A model generated the notes under the pieces. It worked only from the letters and a program-made list of their open reading frames with translations. It did no database searches and was not told the origin of the DNA. Both the position numbers and the translations under genes were made by a program. Below, piece after piece: positions 22,446-35,745 of a DNA stretch of 64,000 nucleotides; position 1 is the stretch's first letter, and each line of letters begins with the position of its first letter. The stretch is from Oreohelix idahoensis. Taxonomy: Eukaryota; Mollusca; Gastropoda; Stylommatophora; Oreohelicidae. The stretch lies in contig JAMPIV010014852.1 of the NCBI GenBank assembly GCA_024509875.1, forward strand, positions 1-64,000, read 5' to 3'.

Positions 22446-25400
22446 TCGTCTCTCCTACTTGAAGTTGATGGTTGCGTTTTCCCTTGATAGGGGGGATTGG
22501 GTCCCAAAAGAGATTTTGGGGAGTGAAAAGTGTAGGGAGGGATTAGGGTTTGGTGTATTGGATTTTTTTGAAGGGTAATTGTTGAGGGGGAGGTTACAAC
22601 TTTGGGAAAGTGGGTTAAAAGGGTGAAGGGGGTATTCATTGGTGTAAACCTACCTCCTACTCTAAACCAACTTAACATTCTAGAGACAGGGGACTGAAAT
22701 TGGGGTAACGTCTGTTGCGCTTTAGAGAGAGGGATTATTGGGTTTGAGGGGGGTGCAAATTCTAAGATGCAACGAATTCCTTCTTATGGGAAGGACCAAT
22801 TTGGTCTATGTTGTTTGGAGGTGTGGATGTTTCTCGAAGGAACCGTGGCTTGATGTATTATTTAGATTGGGGGGTGAATTTATTTAGGATGGGGTGTGTG
22901 GGGTTACATGACATTTTATTTGAGGTGATTTTTGTGTAATTATATGTATTAAAAATTTGATAAGATGACATGGGGATGGTAGTTTGTTATTGGAGAACCA
23001 ATTTATATGAGAGAGGAGCGAAATTGAAATATAGATTTTTTTATTAATTTTGTATGTTTGGGTTGGGATAGGAATGATTTGAGAGATGATGGGATAATAA
23101 TAAAGATATTTGAAAGGAAGTTGGTGGAGTAAAGGTTGATTAATTTAAAAAAGGTAATTTCATGTTGAACTGTTTTTGAAGGATTAAAGGTCAGGTTAGT
23201 GGTATAGAGGATTGTTAGTTGGGATGTATAGTAGTGCAGGATGTAGTTGTTGTTGAAGTATGGTTGATGTGTATAAAGGATTGGTGTAAAATGTTTTTAA
23301 TGAAAGTTAAAAAGATTTAGGGTATGAGGAAGTGAGAATGTGTTGTACAGGTTTGAATTTTAGGATAAGTGGGAAATGGAATATTGGGGTTTGTTGGGAA
23401 AAGGTATGGGTAGAGGAGGGATGTCACGGGGGGGAGGAGGAATTAAGTGTGCCCCCAATAACCCCCCCCAGTGTACCCCAAGAGTTTGACTGCATGCAAC
23501 ACCCCCCCCCAACACCTAATTAGGGATGGTTAGTGGGTGGGGGAAGTATTAGAGATGATATCCATTGAGGAGAAGTCATTATTTCATTGGATTAAGCGCG
23601 GTGATGGAGAGAATGTGAGGAATACTCAATTTGGAGGATTTGGGGTCGTAGGTTGAAATTAAGGATCCTGTATACACTAATGAGGATGTCAACGGGCAGT
23701 GGAACTCCAGGATTGGGTTAAGAGGAACCTTTCAGAGTGATTGGGGGTAGGGATGAGAGGGGTAGGGGGTTTTTTAAGAAAAATCTGGAGGAGGATATAG
23801 GTCATAGACTATTTTTCCTTGAGAGGGAGTCAATGAATTACGTCTTATGATTAGAAGTGAGTGTAGGGAGTTATGAGGGGGTTGAGGGGATGGAAAATGT
23901 ATTTTTGGTTAAATGTTTAGGGGATTTTGGGGGTGGGAGTAAATGTATTATTTAGAATAATGGTGATTATGGGGCGAATTGGATAATCAAAGGGGATGGG
24001 TGGGTGGGATGATGGGAAGTGGGAAATGGGGTGATGTAGGTTGGGAAAAGAGTGGAAAGGTGATTTTTAGGATATTTGTGGTATGAGAGTGTGGATGTAA
24101 AATAAGTGTTTAGAATAAGAAGAGGGGAAGTAAATTTGTATAAGTAGTTGTATGTTGTAGTTAGGTGTATTTACGAATGTGGGTAAGATTATTTAGGAGG
24201 TTTGCATTTAAAATGTTTGTTGTGGTTTTGAAGGTTTGGGGGTTTATGAGGTGTTGGTGATTTTGATAATTGTGTGGTAATGGACTAATTAGGTGGGAGA
24301 TTTTAGAGTTTTAATTGGGATGATGATGTTGATTGAGTTGTGAGGAGAGGAAAGTTGAGTATTGAAGTTTGAGGAGGTTTAGGTTTTAAGGGATGTAATT
24401 AAGAGGAGAGGTGAGGATTTTGTTTTGTGGGTGTATTGGTATATAAGTTAGTTATGAAATGAAAAGAAAATATACTTTTTTTTTTGATATCCTTTTTAAT
24501 GGGGTTTTTAAGTTGATGGTTATGAGGTTTTGAGTAGTTGTTAAGTTTGAAGGGATTGTTTAGGGATATGGTGGATTGCCGTTATCGTGAGATGTTTTTT
24601 TGGTGGTATGAATGATGGGGGCTGGTGGAGAGGACTATATGGGTATGTGTTTGGGGGATGTTGAGTGAATGTATGTTGATATATTGGGAGATATTGTATA
24701 ATTGGGTTTAATAGTGTTGGTATTTTAGATACTTGGATTGTGGTTGGACATTGTTTTATTAGGAGGGTTAGATGATTAGGGGTAGGCCCGGATCATGTAA
24801 TTAAAGTTAAATGTAGAAATAGATGTAACGAATCGCTTGTAGAATTCGTAAGTGATTGTTGAGTTTGAAGAAATAGTGTAATTAGTTGCGAGATCGTATG
24901 AAAGATATATGTATAGATGGAAGAATTTATAAAAAAGTTGTAAGGCTATTTGTGAAATTTCAGCTATTATTAGATTAAGTCATAAGAGAAAGATATTTTT
25001 TGTAAGTAAACAGAGCATTAGTTAGAACTATGATTTGTTGTTCTCAGAAGTATGCGAACACATATTAAATAGAATTTTTTTTGTTGTGAAGAACCTGTGT
25101 AAAAACGACTATTTAGTTATACCTTTATTTTAAAGGTTTTAACAAATAGTTGTATATTATAATTATTATTACAATAGTATTAAGGTATGTATGGTATACG
25201 GGACTGAATGTAAGTACAATTATTGTAGATGTGGTTTTGCCGACACTTATTAGGGTAAGCTGGAGTGTCCTCTTCCAGGGCACGTGCTTTGGGCACAATT
25301 CATATGGAAATCTAAACTTTTGCCCATGCAGCATTGTGATCCGTGACGACAGAGTGTCGCATCGTGGGCTTCAGCGGTGAGTTCATGAACGAGGGTACTA

Positions 25401-26165
25401 GAGTATCTGTGAGGGACGCTATTAGCTATAACTAGGGATGTGTTTGGTGGAATGTGTGGTATCAGGTTAACGTGGGGTGATCTAGAGTATAGTTGGGCGA
25501 CACGCGTCTGCGCAGTCTATTGAGCACAAGGATGAGGTCGCAGGACATTATTAGAAGGAGTATTCGGAGAGATTCTTTCATTTGAGAGTGTGACGTATAT
25601 GGGGGATCATTATGTGAGGGATACATATACAACACATGGTAGATGATCAAAGAGACGAAGGGTGACTGTTTATTGATAAGTATGACGTGATCGAGAGGCG
25701 TAGAGTGGAGTCAGGTGCGGTTGGGGAGGGAAGGGGTTGTACAATATAATATTAGATTGTAACGACTAATTTAGTGATACAAGTGCTGATGTCGGAGCTT
25801 TATTGTAACGATACAATAGAGATTTGTATGATGGGAACTTGAGTGGATAAATAGAGGCATGAGTTGGAGAGAGACTAGAGATTTATGCACAATGGTGTTG
25901 TGGTAGTGTACAGAGAGAGCGAGGTTTTAGGGTTCATGATCTATATTGGGAGCAGAGATGTGAAGGATGTCATATTAGAGTAGATAAATCTACATGATAG
26001 CTAATTTCAGAGTCTCTCTGTACTGGGCGTCTTAGAGAGATCTTATTGATATACTATTATGACTACATACAGGACTAATATTATATACGAAGTGGTAGAG
26101 GGTGCTTACACGGGATGATGTATCGATCTCAGTATTTTAACTTATTACGAGGTGTGAACCTCGCG
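22446..26165. other. Anomalous low-complexity tract, part almost free of C
   Basis: From ~22490 to ~24790 the plus strand is G/T/A-rich with very little C: by count, 24001-24660 has about 11 C in 660 bases. A C-containing island lies at ~23440-23720. The expected rest of the 5' LTR is not recognisable. From ~24800 to 26165 composition becomes mixed and fragments of array B appear (GATGTAACGAA near 24822, TTGTAACGACTAATTTA near 25757). No gene is supported. It may be poor consensus sequence, or a real strand-asymmetric tract. Confidence 0.6.
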
Positions 26166-27290
26166 TTAGGTATAAAATAATTGACTAATTTGTATACAAT
26201 ATGTTAGATGTAACGACTAATTTGTAGACAATATGTTAGATGTAAAGTCACTATTTGTATACCAATATGTTAGATGTAACGACTAATTTATATACAATAG
26301 TTAGATGTAAAACGACTAATTTATATACAAATATGTTAGATGTAACGACTAATTTACGCACAATATGTTAGATGTAACGCTAATTTATGTTACAATAGGT
26401 TAGATGTAACGACTAATTTATATACAATATGTTAGATGTAACGACTAATTTATATAAAATATGTTAGATGTAACTACTAATTTATATACAATAGGTTAGA
26501 TGTAACGACTAATTTTGTATACAATATGTTAGATGTAACGTCTAATTTGTATACAATATGTTAGATGTAACGACTAATTTGTATACAATTATGTTAGATG
26601 TAACGTCTAATTTGTATACAATATGTTAGATGTAACGTCTAAATTTGTATACAAAATGTTAGATGTAACGTCTAATTTGTATACAATATGTTAGATGTAA
26701 CGTCTAATTTGTATACAATATGTTAGATGTAACGACTAATGTTGTATAAAATATAGCAGATGTAACGTCTAATTTGTATACAAAAATAGTATATGTAACG
26801 ACTAATTTGGATACAATATAGTAGATGTAACGACTAATTTAAATACAATATAGTATATGTAACGTCTAATTTGTATACAATATAGTAGATGTAATGTCTA
26901 AATTTGTATACAATATAGTATACGTAAACGTCTAATTTTTATACAATATAGTATATGTAACGTCCTTAATTGTATACAATATAGTAGAAGCAAACGTCTA
27001 ATTTTTAAATACAATATAGTAGATGTAATAACTAAGTTAAGTTACAATATAGAACATGTAACAAGTAAGTTAAGTACAATATAGTAGATGTAACAACTAA
27101 GTTAAGTACAATATAGTAGATGTAACAACTAAGTTAAGTACACAATATAGTAGATGTAACAACTAAGTTAAATACAATATAGTAGATGTAACGACTAAGT
27201 TAAGTACAATATACTAGACTTGTAACGGTTGATTTAAGGACAGTATAGTAGATGTAACTTCTGATTTGAGTACAATATAGAAGCATATAC
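26166..27290. repeat. Minisatellite array B, 32-bp unit, right block
   Basis: Continuation of the 12.6-14 kb array: GATGTAACGACTAATTTGT followed by ATACAATATGTTA, about 34 copies. Later units change to TATAGTA types and then to AACTAAGTTAAGTACAATAT types. This shows that the gypsy element and the anomalous tract lie inside one original array. Confidence 0.95.
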
Positions 27291-27593
27291 ATTCTGTTAA
27301 CGCAGACGTCTTGCAGGTGGCTCGCGGCAGTGGTAGCTCGTGCTTCTTATAAAGTAAAAAAGGACATGTTGTAACAACATATCTAACACTCTCATTTTCT
27401 TCTCTTCCTCATTGCTTTGTTTTGCATGTAGAAATATATTTTGCATGCTGGGAACTCAGACTTTTTGCTTATCATGGTCGTGTATTTATTTTCTTTTACC
27501 TACCTTTTATTTGTGTGTCTTCATAGCGGGGCTACTTTTTTGGTTCGATTTTTCCCCTCAAAATTAAAGCAGCCGCGAGTAAACAAACGAAAC

Positions 27594-27840
27594 CAACCTG
27601 AATAGATCAATCACTGAGAAAACCAGTTGATAGCATTACAAGGGAGTCTATCTTCACGATTCCCGGGGTATAAGACAAAATAAATGACAACGGAAAAAAC
27701 ACTTGGAGAAGAGAATTAAAGACAAGATGAAAAAGGAATAAATATATGACAAACATTGATCTGATGACATGGAGTTGGAGACCTTGGCGTGATTTCTTAG
27801 AAGACGTCTGCTCGGCAAAAAGCTAAAGGGTAGTACATGA
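27594..27840 (+). pseudogene. LINE 3' fragment
   Basis: Matches the 3' end of the LINE at 38968-41180: ACCAGTTGATAGCATTACAA, then a GGAGAAGAGA block and a final GAAGACGTCTGCTCGGCAAA..GCTAAAGGGT, the counterpart of CCTATGCTCCTCGGGGAGCT there. It covers only the C-terminal codons and 3' UTR and is heavily mutated. Around it, 27291-27593 and 27841-28318 show no gene. Confidence 0.65.
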
Positions 27841-28315
27841 ATTGTGTGCGATCACCCACCCATTAAAGTTAAATATCTCTTGGTGTGCACACAAAGATAG
27901 AAACGACATCCAAAAAGATACTTATTACTCAAGAAAGCAGTTAACAGAAGAGAGAGAGGGTCATCAAGTTTTGATCAGAGACTGACTGAAAGAGCAAGAA
28001 AACTAGTTTGGAAAAGATAAATAAACAAAAATAAATTGTGGTAAACGTCGTAACTGTATACTGGTGCAACTACAATAGTAGTTGTCGCTGATGATGACCT
28101 ATGGAATGTTATCAAGAAGGTCTCCAGAAATTGGCTCGTTAAGAAAGAAAGAGACCTATTCGAGATAAGGACAAGAAGAAGAGAAAGCGAATGCTCTCCA
28201 CTTGTTAATGTTTTCTAATAAATTATGAAAAATGTTCTATTTCCCCACGACCTTAGTTTCTGCCCTGAGATCTCGATAAAGAAAGAGCCTTCAATCTCAT
28301 CTAAATGTAGGATTT

Positions 28316-28318
<3 letters not shown>

Positions 28319-28406
<88 letters not shown>

Positions 28407-28408
28407 CC
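28319..28408. repeat. (AT)n microsatellite
   Basis: About 90 bases of alternating AT with one phase slip near 28380. Confidence 0.97.
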
Positions 28409-30041
28409 TAACACCGACAGCACGAGTGATACATTAACGAACTAGGTAATGATCAACGCGGCTAGGTAGTTTATTAGTTAAATATATACACATATAGGGT
28501 TAGTAGAAAATTAAAAAGTGATGAAGGTGAAAGACAATTCGCACACATAGATGCGATGTAAATAATGTAGTTAGTTAAATATGAGAGTGAACCTATGTGA
28601 ATAGTGAAATGATGATGTGATACATTAAATGTTACCACACTGATGTCCAATCTTTACTGTCTATGTGTCTTTCAATTTTTTTCCACTATATGGTTATATA
28701 CATGTACGGTATGCGTAGACTGTCCAATGTAGGTGTTATCGAAAGATAACGCAAGGTGGGGAAATAAATCAAAGGCGTGTAAAGTTACACTTAGGTACAA
28801 GCCGTGATTAAGAAAGATTACTTTAACAATGATGAAAGAGCAAAATGAGAGAGAAAATAAAATAAGAAAGATGTTGGAAAAGATACAGGGCGATAAAGAT
28901 GGGCGCCTTATGACAGTAAATTATTTTTTTAAATGTGAGAAGAAATACATTGTTATAAAAAAAGGAAAGTAACTGTTACGTCCGTTTTCACACAAGTGTT
29001 AAGTGTGTGGACTTAACAGATTGCCAGATGCCACAATCTAACTTTGTTTGGATGTACTTTAGGTACGCATCCATGTAAGTAATAATAACTTATATTTATT
29101 ATGCACTAAAGCGCACACATTTGATGCGATATATTCCTTGGTTGCCAAAGAGCGCTTACGCGTTAGAGAGAGACAAAATGCCGGCTTAAGAAGGCAGACG
29201 TTGGTCTAGTCCAAAAGTCCCATATTTCGGGAAGAGTCTACGAAGATATATTTTGTTACCTTCCAGGAGGAAGTGTCAGCTTCAGCCAATTCTGGCTCGT
29301 TTGTATATGTATCTTAAATTGATACCCGCTTTATAAATACCCAGCAAGATCTAGTCAGGGCTTCGGCGTGGTCCTTGATGGCCCGTTGCTAGTGTGTACG
29401 GATCCTCTGAGGGAAAATATATTTGAATTTAAATGCACTGAAGTTTTCCCAGTGAATATGTCCGGCGTCTCAGATATTGAATAAGGAGGGAATATTTAAG
29501 CCATGAGATTATTTATGAGGTCCATCAAATGAATATGGAATGTGGATATTATCTTCATGATATACATGCTTGATCTATTTGCAACCGTCAATGTAAGAGT
29601 TTGTCTATCCTGGATTTGTCATCGTCTTCGTTCGTTCATCAAAATTAAAGATGTTTGTTGGAAAAATAACTTACCAGCCAATGGGTCAAGTATATTATAT
29701 TACCAAGTTGGTCAAGGACCCTAATTTGATGTTGGACCTAAATTAACCTTGATTAAGTGTTCGAACTCATCACACGACATTCGCGTCTTGACACTGTAGT
29801 CGGCTACCTGTAAGCCCGACATATACTGACAACGTTTTAAGTCAGTGAACATTATTAACTCTAATCAAAACCAATGTATTAATCAAGGCTACGATGCGTT
29901 TATTATCCAAGGCGATAAGAACACCACAATGACAGTTACACGCAATAACAGTCGGTGGCCACAATAACAGTGAGGTGGTAACAGTTAAGCCCTTCAACAG
30001 TAACCTGCTCTAGATAAAGAATGGAATAGGAAGAGAAAACG
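28409..30041. other. Non-coding, no feature recognised
   Basis: Mixed AT-rich sequence. I see no supported gene, RNA or repeat. Confidence 0.4.
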
Positions 30042-30079
<38 letters not shown>

Positions 30080-30082
30080 GAA

Positions 30083-30131
<49 letters not shown>
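30042..30131. repeat. (GATA)n followed by (GA)n microsatellite
   Basis: GATA repeats at 30042-30079, then a short bridge and GA repeats to about 30131. The following ~650 bases to 30783 show no feature. Confidence 0.95.
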
Positions 30132-30133
<2 letters not shown>

Positions 30134-30783
30134 TAAAGACACAGAGAAATCGAACGATGGATATGAAATGAGTTGCAGGAGCAACCTTTAAAGCACTAAA
30201 TCAAAACAAAGATATACAGACGTATTCAGATTGCCTGCTCTGGCACGTGCCTTCAGAATGACAAGGTGAAAGGAATGCATCAAAATTATAAAGGGAAAAA
30301 TACGCATTTACATAACTAATCGCATGAATGGACAACTGCTGATTCGGTAAATTCAAAAAGATGATTGATGTATGAAGGGCCAGAAAACAGATAAATCAAG
30401 AGGAATGTCCGCGTATTAATACGTCAAGTAAATCAGAAAACTTGTAAATTTGTAGCAAATTAATATTCAAAAACTATAACACAAGTTGTAAATAAACGAT
30501 AAACAGCTAAAGTAAGACCTGGCAACCAAATAAAACCGTCTTAGCACATATTAAAATGAGTTAGGCAGGAATGTGTGCTGTAGCCTGATGTTTTCTCTCT
30601 GTTTAGTGATAATATGAGATTCGTATAAGATACACCAGGAATATCAGTTGCCGTGCACACATAAACGCCTGAAAATACGCTGATAATACAGCCGTAACAG
30701 CAAATAGTGGAAAAAAAAGATTGACAGGAATGTATCGTACAACCGTGGCGCGAAGTAAAAATAAAGGCATTAGCAAAACGACG

Positions 30784-32259
30784 AAAGTAATGGTCAACTC
30801 GAAGACAAGAACGTGTCCAAAGGGCAACAACAAAGTAAATGGTCAACTCGAAGACAAGAACGTGTCCAAAGTGCAACAACAAAGTAAATGGTCAACTAGA
30901 AGACAAGAACGTGTCCAAAGTGCAACAACAAAGTAAATGGTCAACAAGAAGACAGGAAAGTGTCCAAAGTGCAACAACAAAGTAAATGGTCAACTCGAAG
31001 ACAAAAACGTGTCCAAAGTGCAACAACAAAGTAAATGGTCAACTAGAAGACAAGAACGTGTCCAAAGTGCAACAACAAAGTAAATGGTCAACTCGAAGAC
31101 AAGAACGTGTCCAAAGTGCAACAACAAAGTAAATGGTCAACTCGAAGACAAGAACGTGTCCAAAGTGCAACAACAAAGTAAATGGTCAACTTCCAAAGTG
31201 CAACAACAAAGTAAATGGTCAACTGGAAGACAAGAACGTGTCCAAAGTTCAACAACAAAGTAAATGGTCAACTCGAAGACAAGAACGTGTCCAAAGTGCA
31301 ACAACAAAGTAAATGGTCAACTCGAAGACAAGAACGTGTCCAAAGTGCAACAACAAAGTAAAAGTAAATGGTCAACTAGAAGACAAGAACGTGTCCAAAG
31401 TGCAACAACAAAGTAAATGGTCAACTCGAAGACAAGAACGTGTCCAAAGTGCAACAACAAAGTAAATGGTCAACTCGAAGACAAGAACGTGTCCAAAGTG
31501 CAACAACAAAGTAAATGGTCAACTCGAAGACAAGAGCGTTTCCAAAGTGTAACAACAAAGTAAATGGTCAACTCGAAGACAAGAACGTGTCCAAAGTGCA
31601 ACAACAAAGTAAATGGTCAACTCGAGGACAAGAACGTGTACAAAGTGCAACAACAAAGTAAATGGTCAACTCGAAGACAAGAACGTGTCCAAAGTGCAAC
31701 AACAAAGTAAATGGTCAACTCGAAGACAAGAACGTGTCCAAAGTGCAACAACAAAGTAAATGGTCAACTCGAAGACAAGAACGTGTCCAAAGTGCAACAA
31801 CAAAGTAAATGGTCAACTCGAAGACAAGAACGTGTCCAAAGTGCAACAACAAAGTAAAAGTAAATGGTCAACTAGAAGACAAGAACGTGTCCAAAGTGCA
31901 ACAACAAAGTAAATGGTCAACTCGAAGACAAGAACGCGTCCAAAGTGCAACAACAAAGTAAATGGTCAACTCGAAGACAAGAACGTGTCCAAAGTGCAAC
32001 AACAAAGTAAATGGTCAACTGGAAGACAAGAATGTGTCCAAAGTGCAACAACAAAGTAAATGGTCAACTCGAAGACAAGAACGTGTCCAAAGTGCAACAA
32101 CAAAGTAAATGGTCAACTAGAAGACAAGAACGTGTCCAAAGTGCAACAACAAAGTAAATGGTCAACTCGAAGACAAGAACGTGTCCAAAGTGCAACAACA
32201 AAGTAAATGGTCAACTCGAAGACAAGAACGTGTCCAAAGTGCAACAACAAAGTAAATGG
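30784..32259. repeat. 49-bp minisatellite array (array E)
   Basis: About 30 head-to-tail copies of a 49-bp unit containing GTAAATGGTCAACTCGAAG, ACAAGAACGTGTCCAAAGT and GCAACAACAAA. Copies are very uniform; the main variants are CTAGAAG or CTGGAAG for CTCGAAG, one shortened unit near 31190, and an inserted AAGTAA at 31360 and 31855. The unit is not a multiple of three and no long frame runs through. High uniformity suggests recent expansion or homogenisation. Confidence 0.97.
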
Positions 32260-32850
32260 AACAGCGTGTAAAGTAACTCAATAGATTACAAAACCAAGCC
32301 ACGTTAACAACATCGGATGACAGCTTTATTTCAGAATTGAAGAGTAAATTTAGCCCTGGCAAAAGCAGGATGTCATACAATTTAAAGGGTTTTGTGCAGG
32401 ACAGATTTGATAATGAAAGTAAGACTTCCTCCTGTGTTACATAGAGTCAAACCTAAGGAAGAGAGAAATGAGTCATTGATAATCAGTAAGCAAGCAGGAT
32501 ATTCCCTGGAGGCCTCACACATGCATTTTATAGAATAACTAACGAATATTAAGAATATTCTGAATAGTTAAAAATAGTGCCTAATATTTGTAATGAGGCT
32601 AGTGTCCGTAGCAGACTTATTGCTCATATTTGAAGGGGGAAAAGGGGGTTTTCCTTGAGCATGTTATAAGAAATTGCAACCTTCCGTGAGAGCGGGAAAG
32701 AAGATAAGATAGAATTACAGCAAAGTGAGAAAACCCTTAACACTGAAGATCTTGGCGTGGAAACAACCACCACTGGAATGATGAAAGCACTGTGAACAGG
32801 AAGTTGTGGAGAGATATAATTACCTACACCAACAGTCTTGTCTCTCTCTT
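32260..32850. other. Non-coding, no feature recognised
   Basis: No gene, RNA or repeat unit recognised between array E and the GAA tract. Confidence 0.4.
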
Positions 32851-32944
32851 GAAGAAGAAGAAGAAGAAGAAGAAGAAGAAGAAGAAGAAGAAGAAGAAGA
32901 AGAAGAAGAAGAAGAAGAAGAAGAAGAAGAAGAAGAAGAAGAAG

Positions 32945-32976
<32 letters not shown>
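32851..32976. repeat. (GAA)n then (CAA)n triplet tract
   Basis: About 32 GAA triplets (to 32946) followed by about 10 CAA triplets. Open frames through it (poly-Glu then poly-Gln) are consequences of the triplet repeat, not evidence of a gene. Confidence 0.95.
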
Positions 32977-33061
32977 GATGGAAACGAAACTGTGAAAAGA
33001 ACAAACTACTGCAAAGCCAAAAGATTAAGCAGATGTATTACAGATTCAATTTTCACCAGCA

Positions 33062-33845
33062 TGTGACGGTATTGCCTCCCCTGCTTTGCAGTAGTGGTCC
33101 AGCAGTGGCCAAAACTCAAGAGTATCTAATATGAGTTTCAAAGGTATCTACCTTCGCACATAATTACTCTTGGCAGATTTGTAAATAGAAGGGTACTGAC
33201 GCTTCTATCTCAATGGAGTTTCACAAGATATTCAGATAAACGAAAAGAATGCTGCATTGGCTGAACACGTTAATTCTAGAATCTGCCGACAACTTTTGTG
33301 AAGAATTAAGCAATGATTAATCTTAGGTCGTTCAAGCCCCCACCTCTGATTTACTCAGTGGAATTCGTATTATTCGGGTATAGCTCTGTTTAGAGTGGGT
33401 TCAGTAAATTGACTGAGACAAACATGCAGTACATTTAAAATGATTTAATCGAAGTTAAATTTGTAAAATTACAAATAACAAAATTTTATAATCACTTAAG
33501 TGTTAACAGTTTGAAAATAATTGAATAGTTTAAAAGAAAGAAATCATCATTGACTGATAGTAGATCCTATGAAAAAAAGTTCATTTTGTCAATTTATTTA
33601 TTGCATTTAGCTGCCAATGGTTGTTTCTAATCCCGCTGGGTTGGATCTTTTTACACTGCTCACGCTCGTCGCTGGTCGAGGTTATAGGGTGCAGCTCATT
33701 CCCAGGAGTGTCAGGGAGAGTCTACAAAGTTGGTCTCTCGTCATAAAGCTCAGGCCACTTTTCCCTTCTTGTTCCAGAGATAGTACCCTTCTTGTTCCAG
33801 AGATAGTACCCTTCAACTGGTACCACCACCAACTATGGTAAAATG
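33062..33845. mobile_element. LTR-like dispersed repeat, copy 1
   Basis: Begins TGTGACGGTATTGCCTCCC and matches the copy starting at 62843 over at least 780 bases (shared GCAGTAGTGGTCCA, AACTCAAGAGTATCTAATAT, TTGTTCCAGAGAT, ACTATGGTAAAA). A TG start at the same point in two copies suggests an LTR end. The far end is not found, so solo LTR is only a likely reading. A short tandem duplication of CCCTTCTTGTTCCAGAGATA is private to this copy. Confidence 0.6.
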
Positions 33846-35526
33846 ACAACTTACGCCAATCCTGGCTCACAGACGTTTTGCTCAGATGAATGAAGTTAAG
33901 GCACAAGCCGATGTCTTTTTACACGTGTACTTGGGGTCATTAATTTTAACTTTAATTCCCTCTCTGACTCCGTGTTGTTAAGTTTCCTCAGATATTCCGG
34001 ATTCCTTATTTGAAATGATAGAGATTTCCTGGGCTGTTTTTGTAAGTCCGTGAAGATTCTCCAATAAGAGGTGTCCGGTCTGATAAAATGGAATTCTGAA
34101 TTCTAGGCGTCACTCTGGCAAGGTTTGGTTGTGTCGTCTTGGCAAGCGATCTTCACAGTGTCTTAACACTGAAACGTGTCAGGTTATATTCACTGTCTTG
34201 CTCCTGCATCTGTTTGTAACGAAGCTAAGAAAGCACCAATTGTTTCAAACCAAAAGACTGGGGGGGGGGGGGGGGGGGGGGAACATAATGTAGAGGTCAA
34301 GGTATATGGCATGAAAATATTCCTGACATGGAAAAATGTTGAACATAATGTAGAGGTGAAGTCTTCCGTATATGGCATGAAAATATCCGATCCCTGGCAG
34401 GCTGTCTCACCAACACATCTGTAAAATGTGCTTCAGACGTAACAAATTATTACTTTATCTAAAGTGATTTTGTCAGTCCTGTCTGTCCCTAAGGTGTCTT
34501 CCCGTATCACCAGCTTGGCGACGAGCGCAATCTGGCCTTATCAGCAGTTCACATGGTATGACTTAGAAAACGATCCCGCCGTATAAACCTACTCGCTTTC
34601 CTTGTGACGTACTTTAAAACATTTTTTAAAATTTTGCCAGATCTGATATGCAGACTTATAACTGAGCGATTCTAGTGTTAACTCTGTAATCTAATGTCGA
34701 CTGCACTCGCTATTAACCAACATGTGTGTCGTTAATTTTGTCCCTGCCGCTCCTTCAAACCTTTAGGGAAGGGATGGGTAACAAACAGACCTGATGACTT
34801 ATCAGTGAGAGGAATGTAAGAAGGAAAATACAAGATATCTCTGCTACAGTGGACAGAGAAAGAAAAGGGTGCGACTCCGAAAAAAATTGCAATAAAATCA
34901 GTACAAAAATGTAACTGATTACTGCCATAGTGAAAGAGAGATAGGAAACAGGTCGCCCCAAAATCCATCTTGTGACACAACAAACGAACTGACTCACTAT
35001 TCGTGTACTGGGGCCAATAGTTGAGGTGGCCTCTATTTTTGTCTGTTTCTTTACCCTAGACATTCCAGAATAAAGAGTGTCTCGTGATGACTTCCTAGGG
35101 ACTGACCAGTGTGAGTCATATAAAATTATATCTGTCTCCAACGGTTAAACGTTTAAGCTGTCAGCAGATAGCTGGAGGAACTTGTGCGTGTTGAGATATC
35201 TATATTTTCTGAAACTACTGAATTATCCATACAAAGTCTGAAATATTTTCTAAGAATCCCAGGTGGTGTGTGTTAGCATCTGGGTATATCTGACACTTCA
35301 GTTATAATAAACTTTGATATTTTCAATCATACCCAGATGTTATGGGGCGTGATGACAAACACTATTAGATAATACAGTTGTATGAACACACAAAAAGTGA
35401 CATAAACCTACATAGCATACTCGCTAAAACCCTTACTGGACTCTTTATTAAAGTTGTTCATTAATACTTATATCAGAATAAATGTTGCTCCATGACTTAA
35501 CCTGACAAGTGTTAATGGAAAATAGA
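33846..35526. other. Non-coding; G20 run and short duplication
   Basis: No gene. A run of ~20 G at 34261-34280 is followed by two partly duplicated blocks (GAACATAATGTAGAGGT, then GTATATGGCATGAAAATAT) at 34281-34320 and 34340-34388. Confidence 0.5.
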
Positions 35527-35745
35527 GATGAGAAGAAGACGCTGGTGTTGTATAGGATACACATTGAGGATACCTTATGATAACATTACAAGGTAGTCCT
35601 TGTTCTAGAACCAGAGTGAGAACGAAAAGCACACTGAAAAGGGTAGCAGAAGCAGATAAAACATGGACAGACCTTTAACGGGTGTCACATGACAGGACGG
35701 CCTGGCATTTGGTGAAGGCCAAGGACTCTCGTGGAGCTGGATGTT
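35527..35745 (+). pseudogene. LINE 3' fragment
   Basis: Matches the C-terminal and 3' UTR part of the LINE at 38968-41180: GAGGATACC..GATAACATTACAAGG, TAGTCCTTGTTCT and a final GAAGGCC..CTCGTGGAGCT. Truncated at the 5' side. Confidence 0.65.

Noticed and set aside
22446..23181. 5' LTR hypermutated by C-to-T editing
   Set aside because: Reading C as T in the left LTR (15500-16280) does not produce this sequence, so simple deamination of the LTR does not explain it.
22446..24790. Telomeric or ciliate-like G/T repeat
   Set aside because: G/T-rich but without any regular TTAGGG, TTGGGG or similar unit.
32792..33066. Poly-Glu/poly-Gln or poly-Lys protein
   Set aside because: The frame is only a read-through of the GAA/CAA triplet tract, open in several frames, with no homologous flanking sequence.
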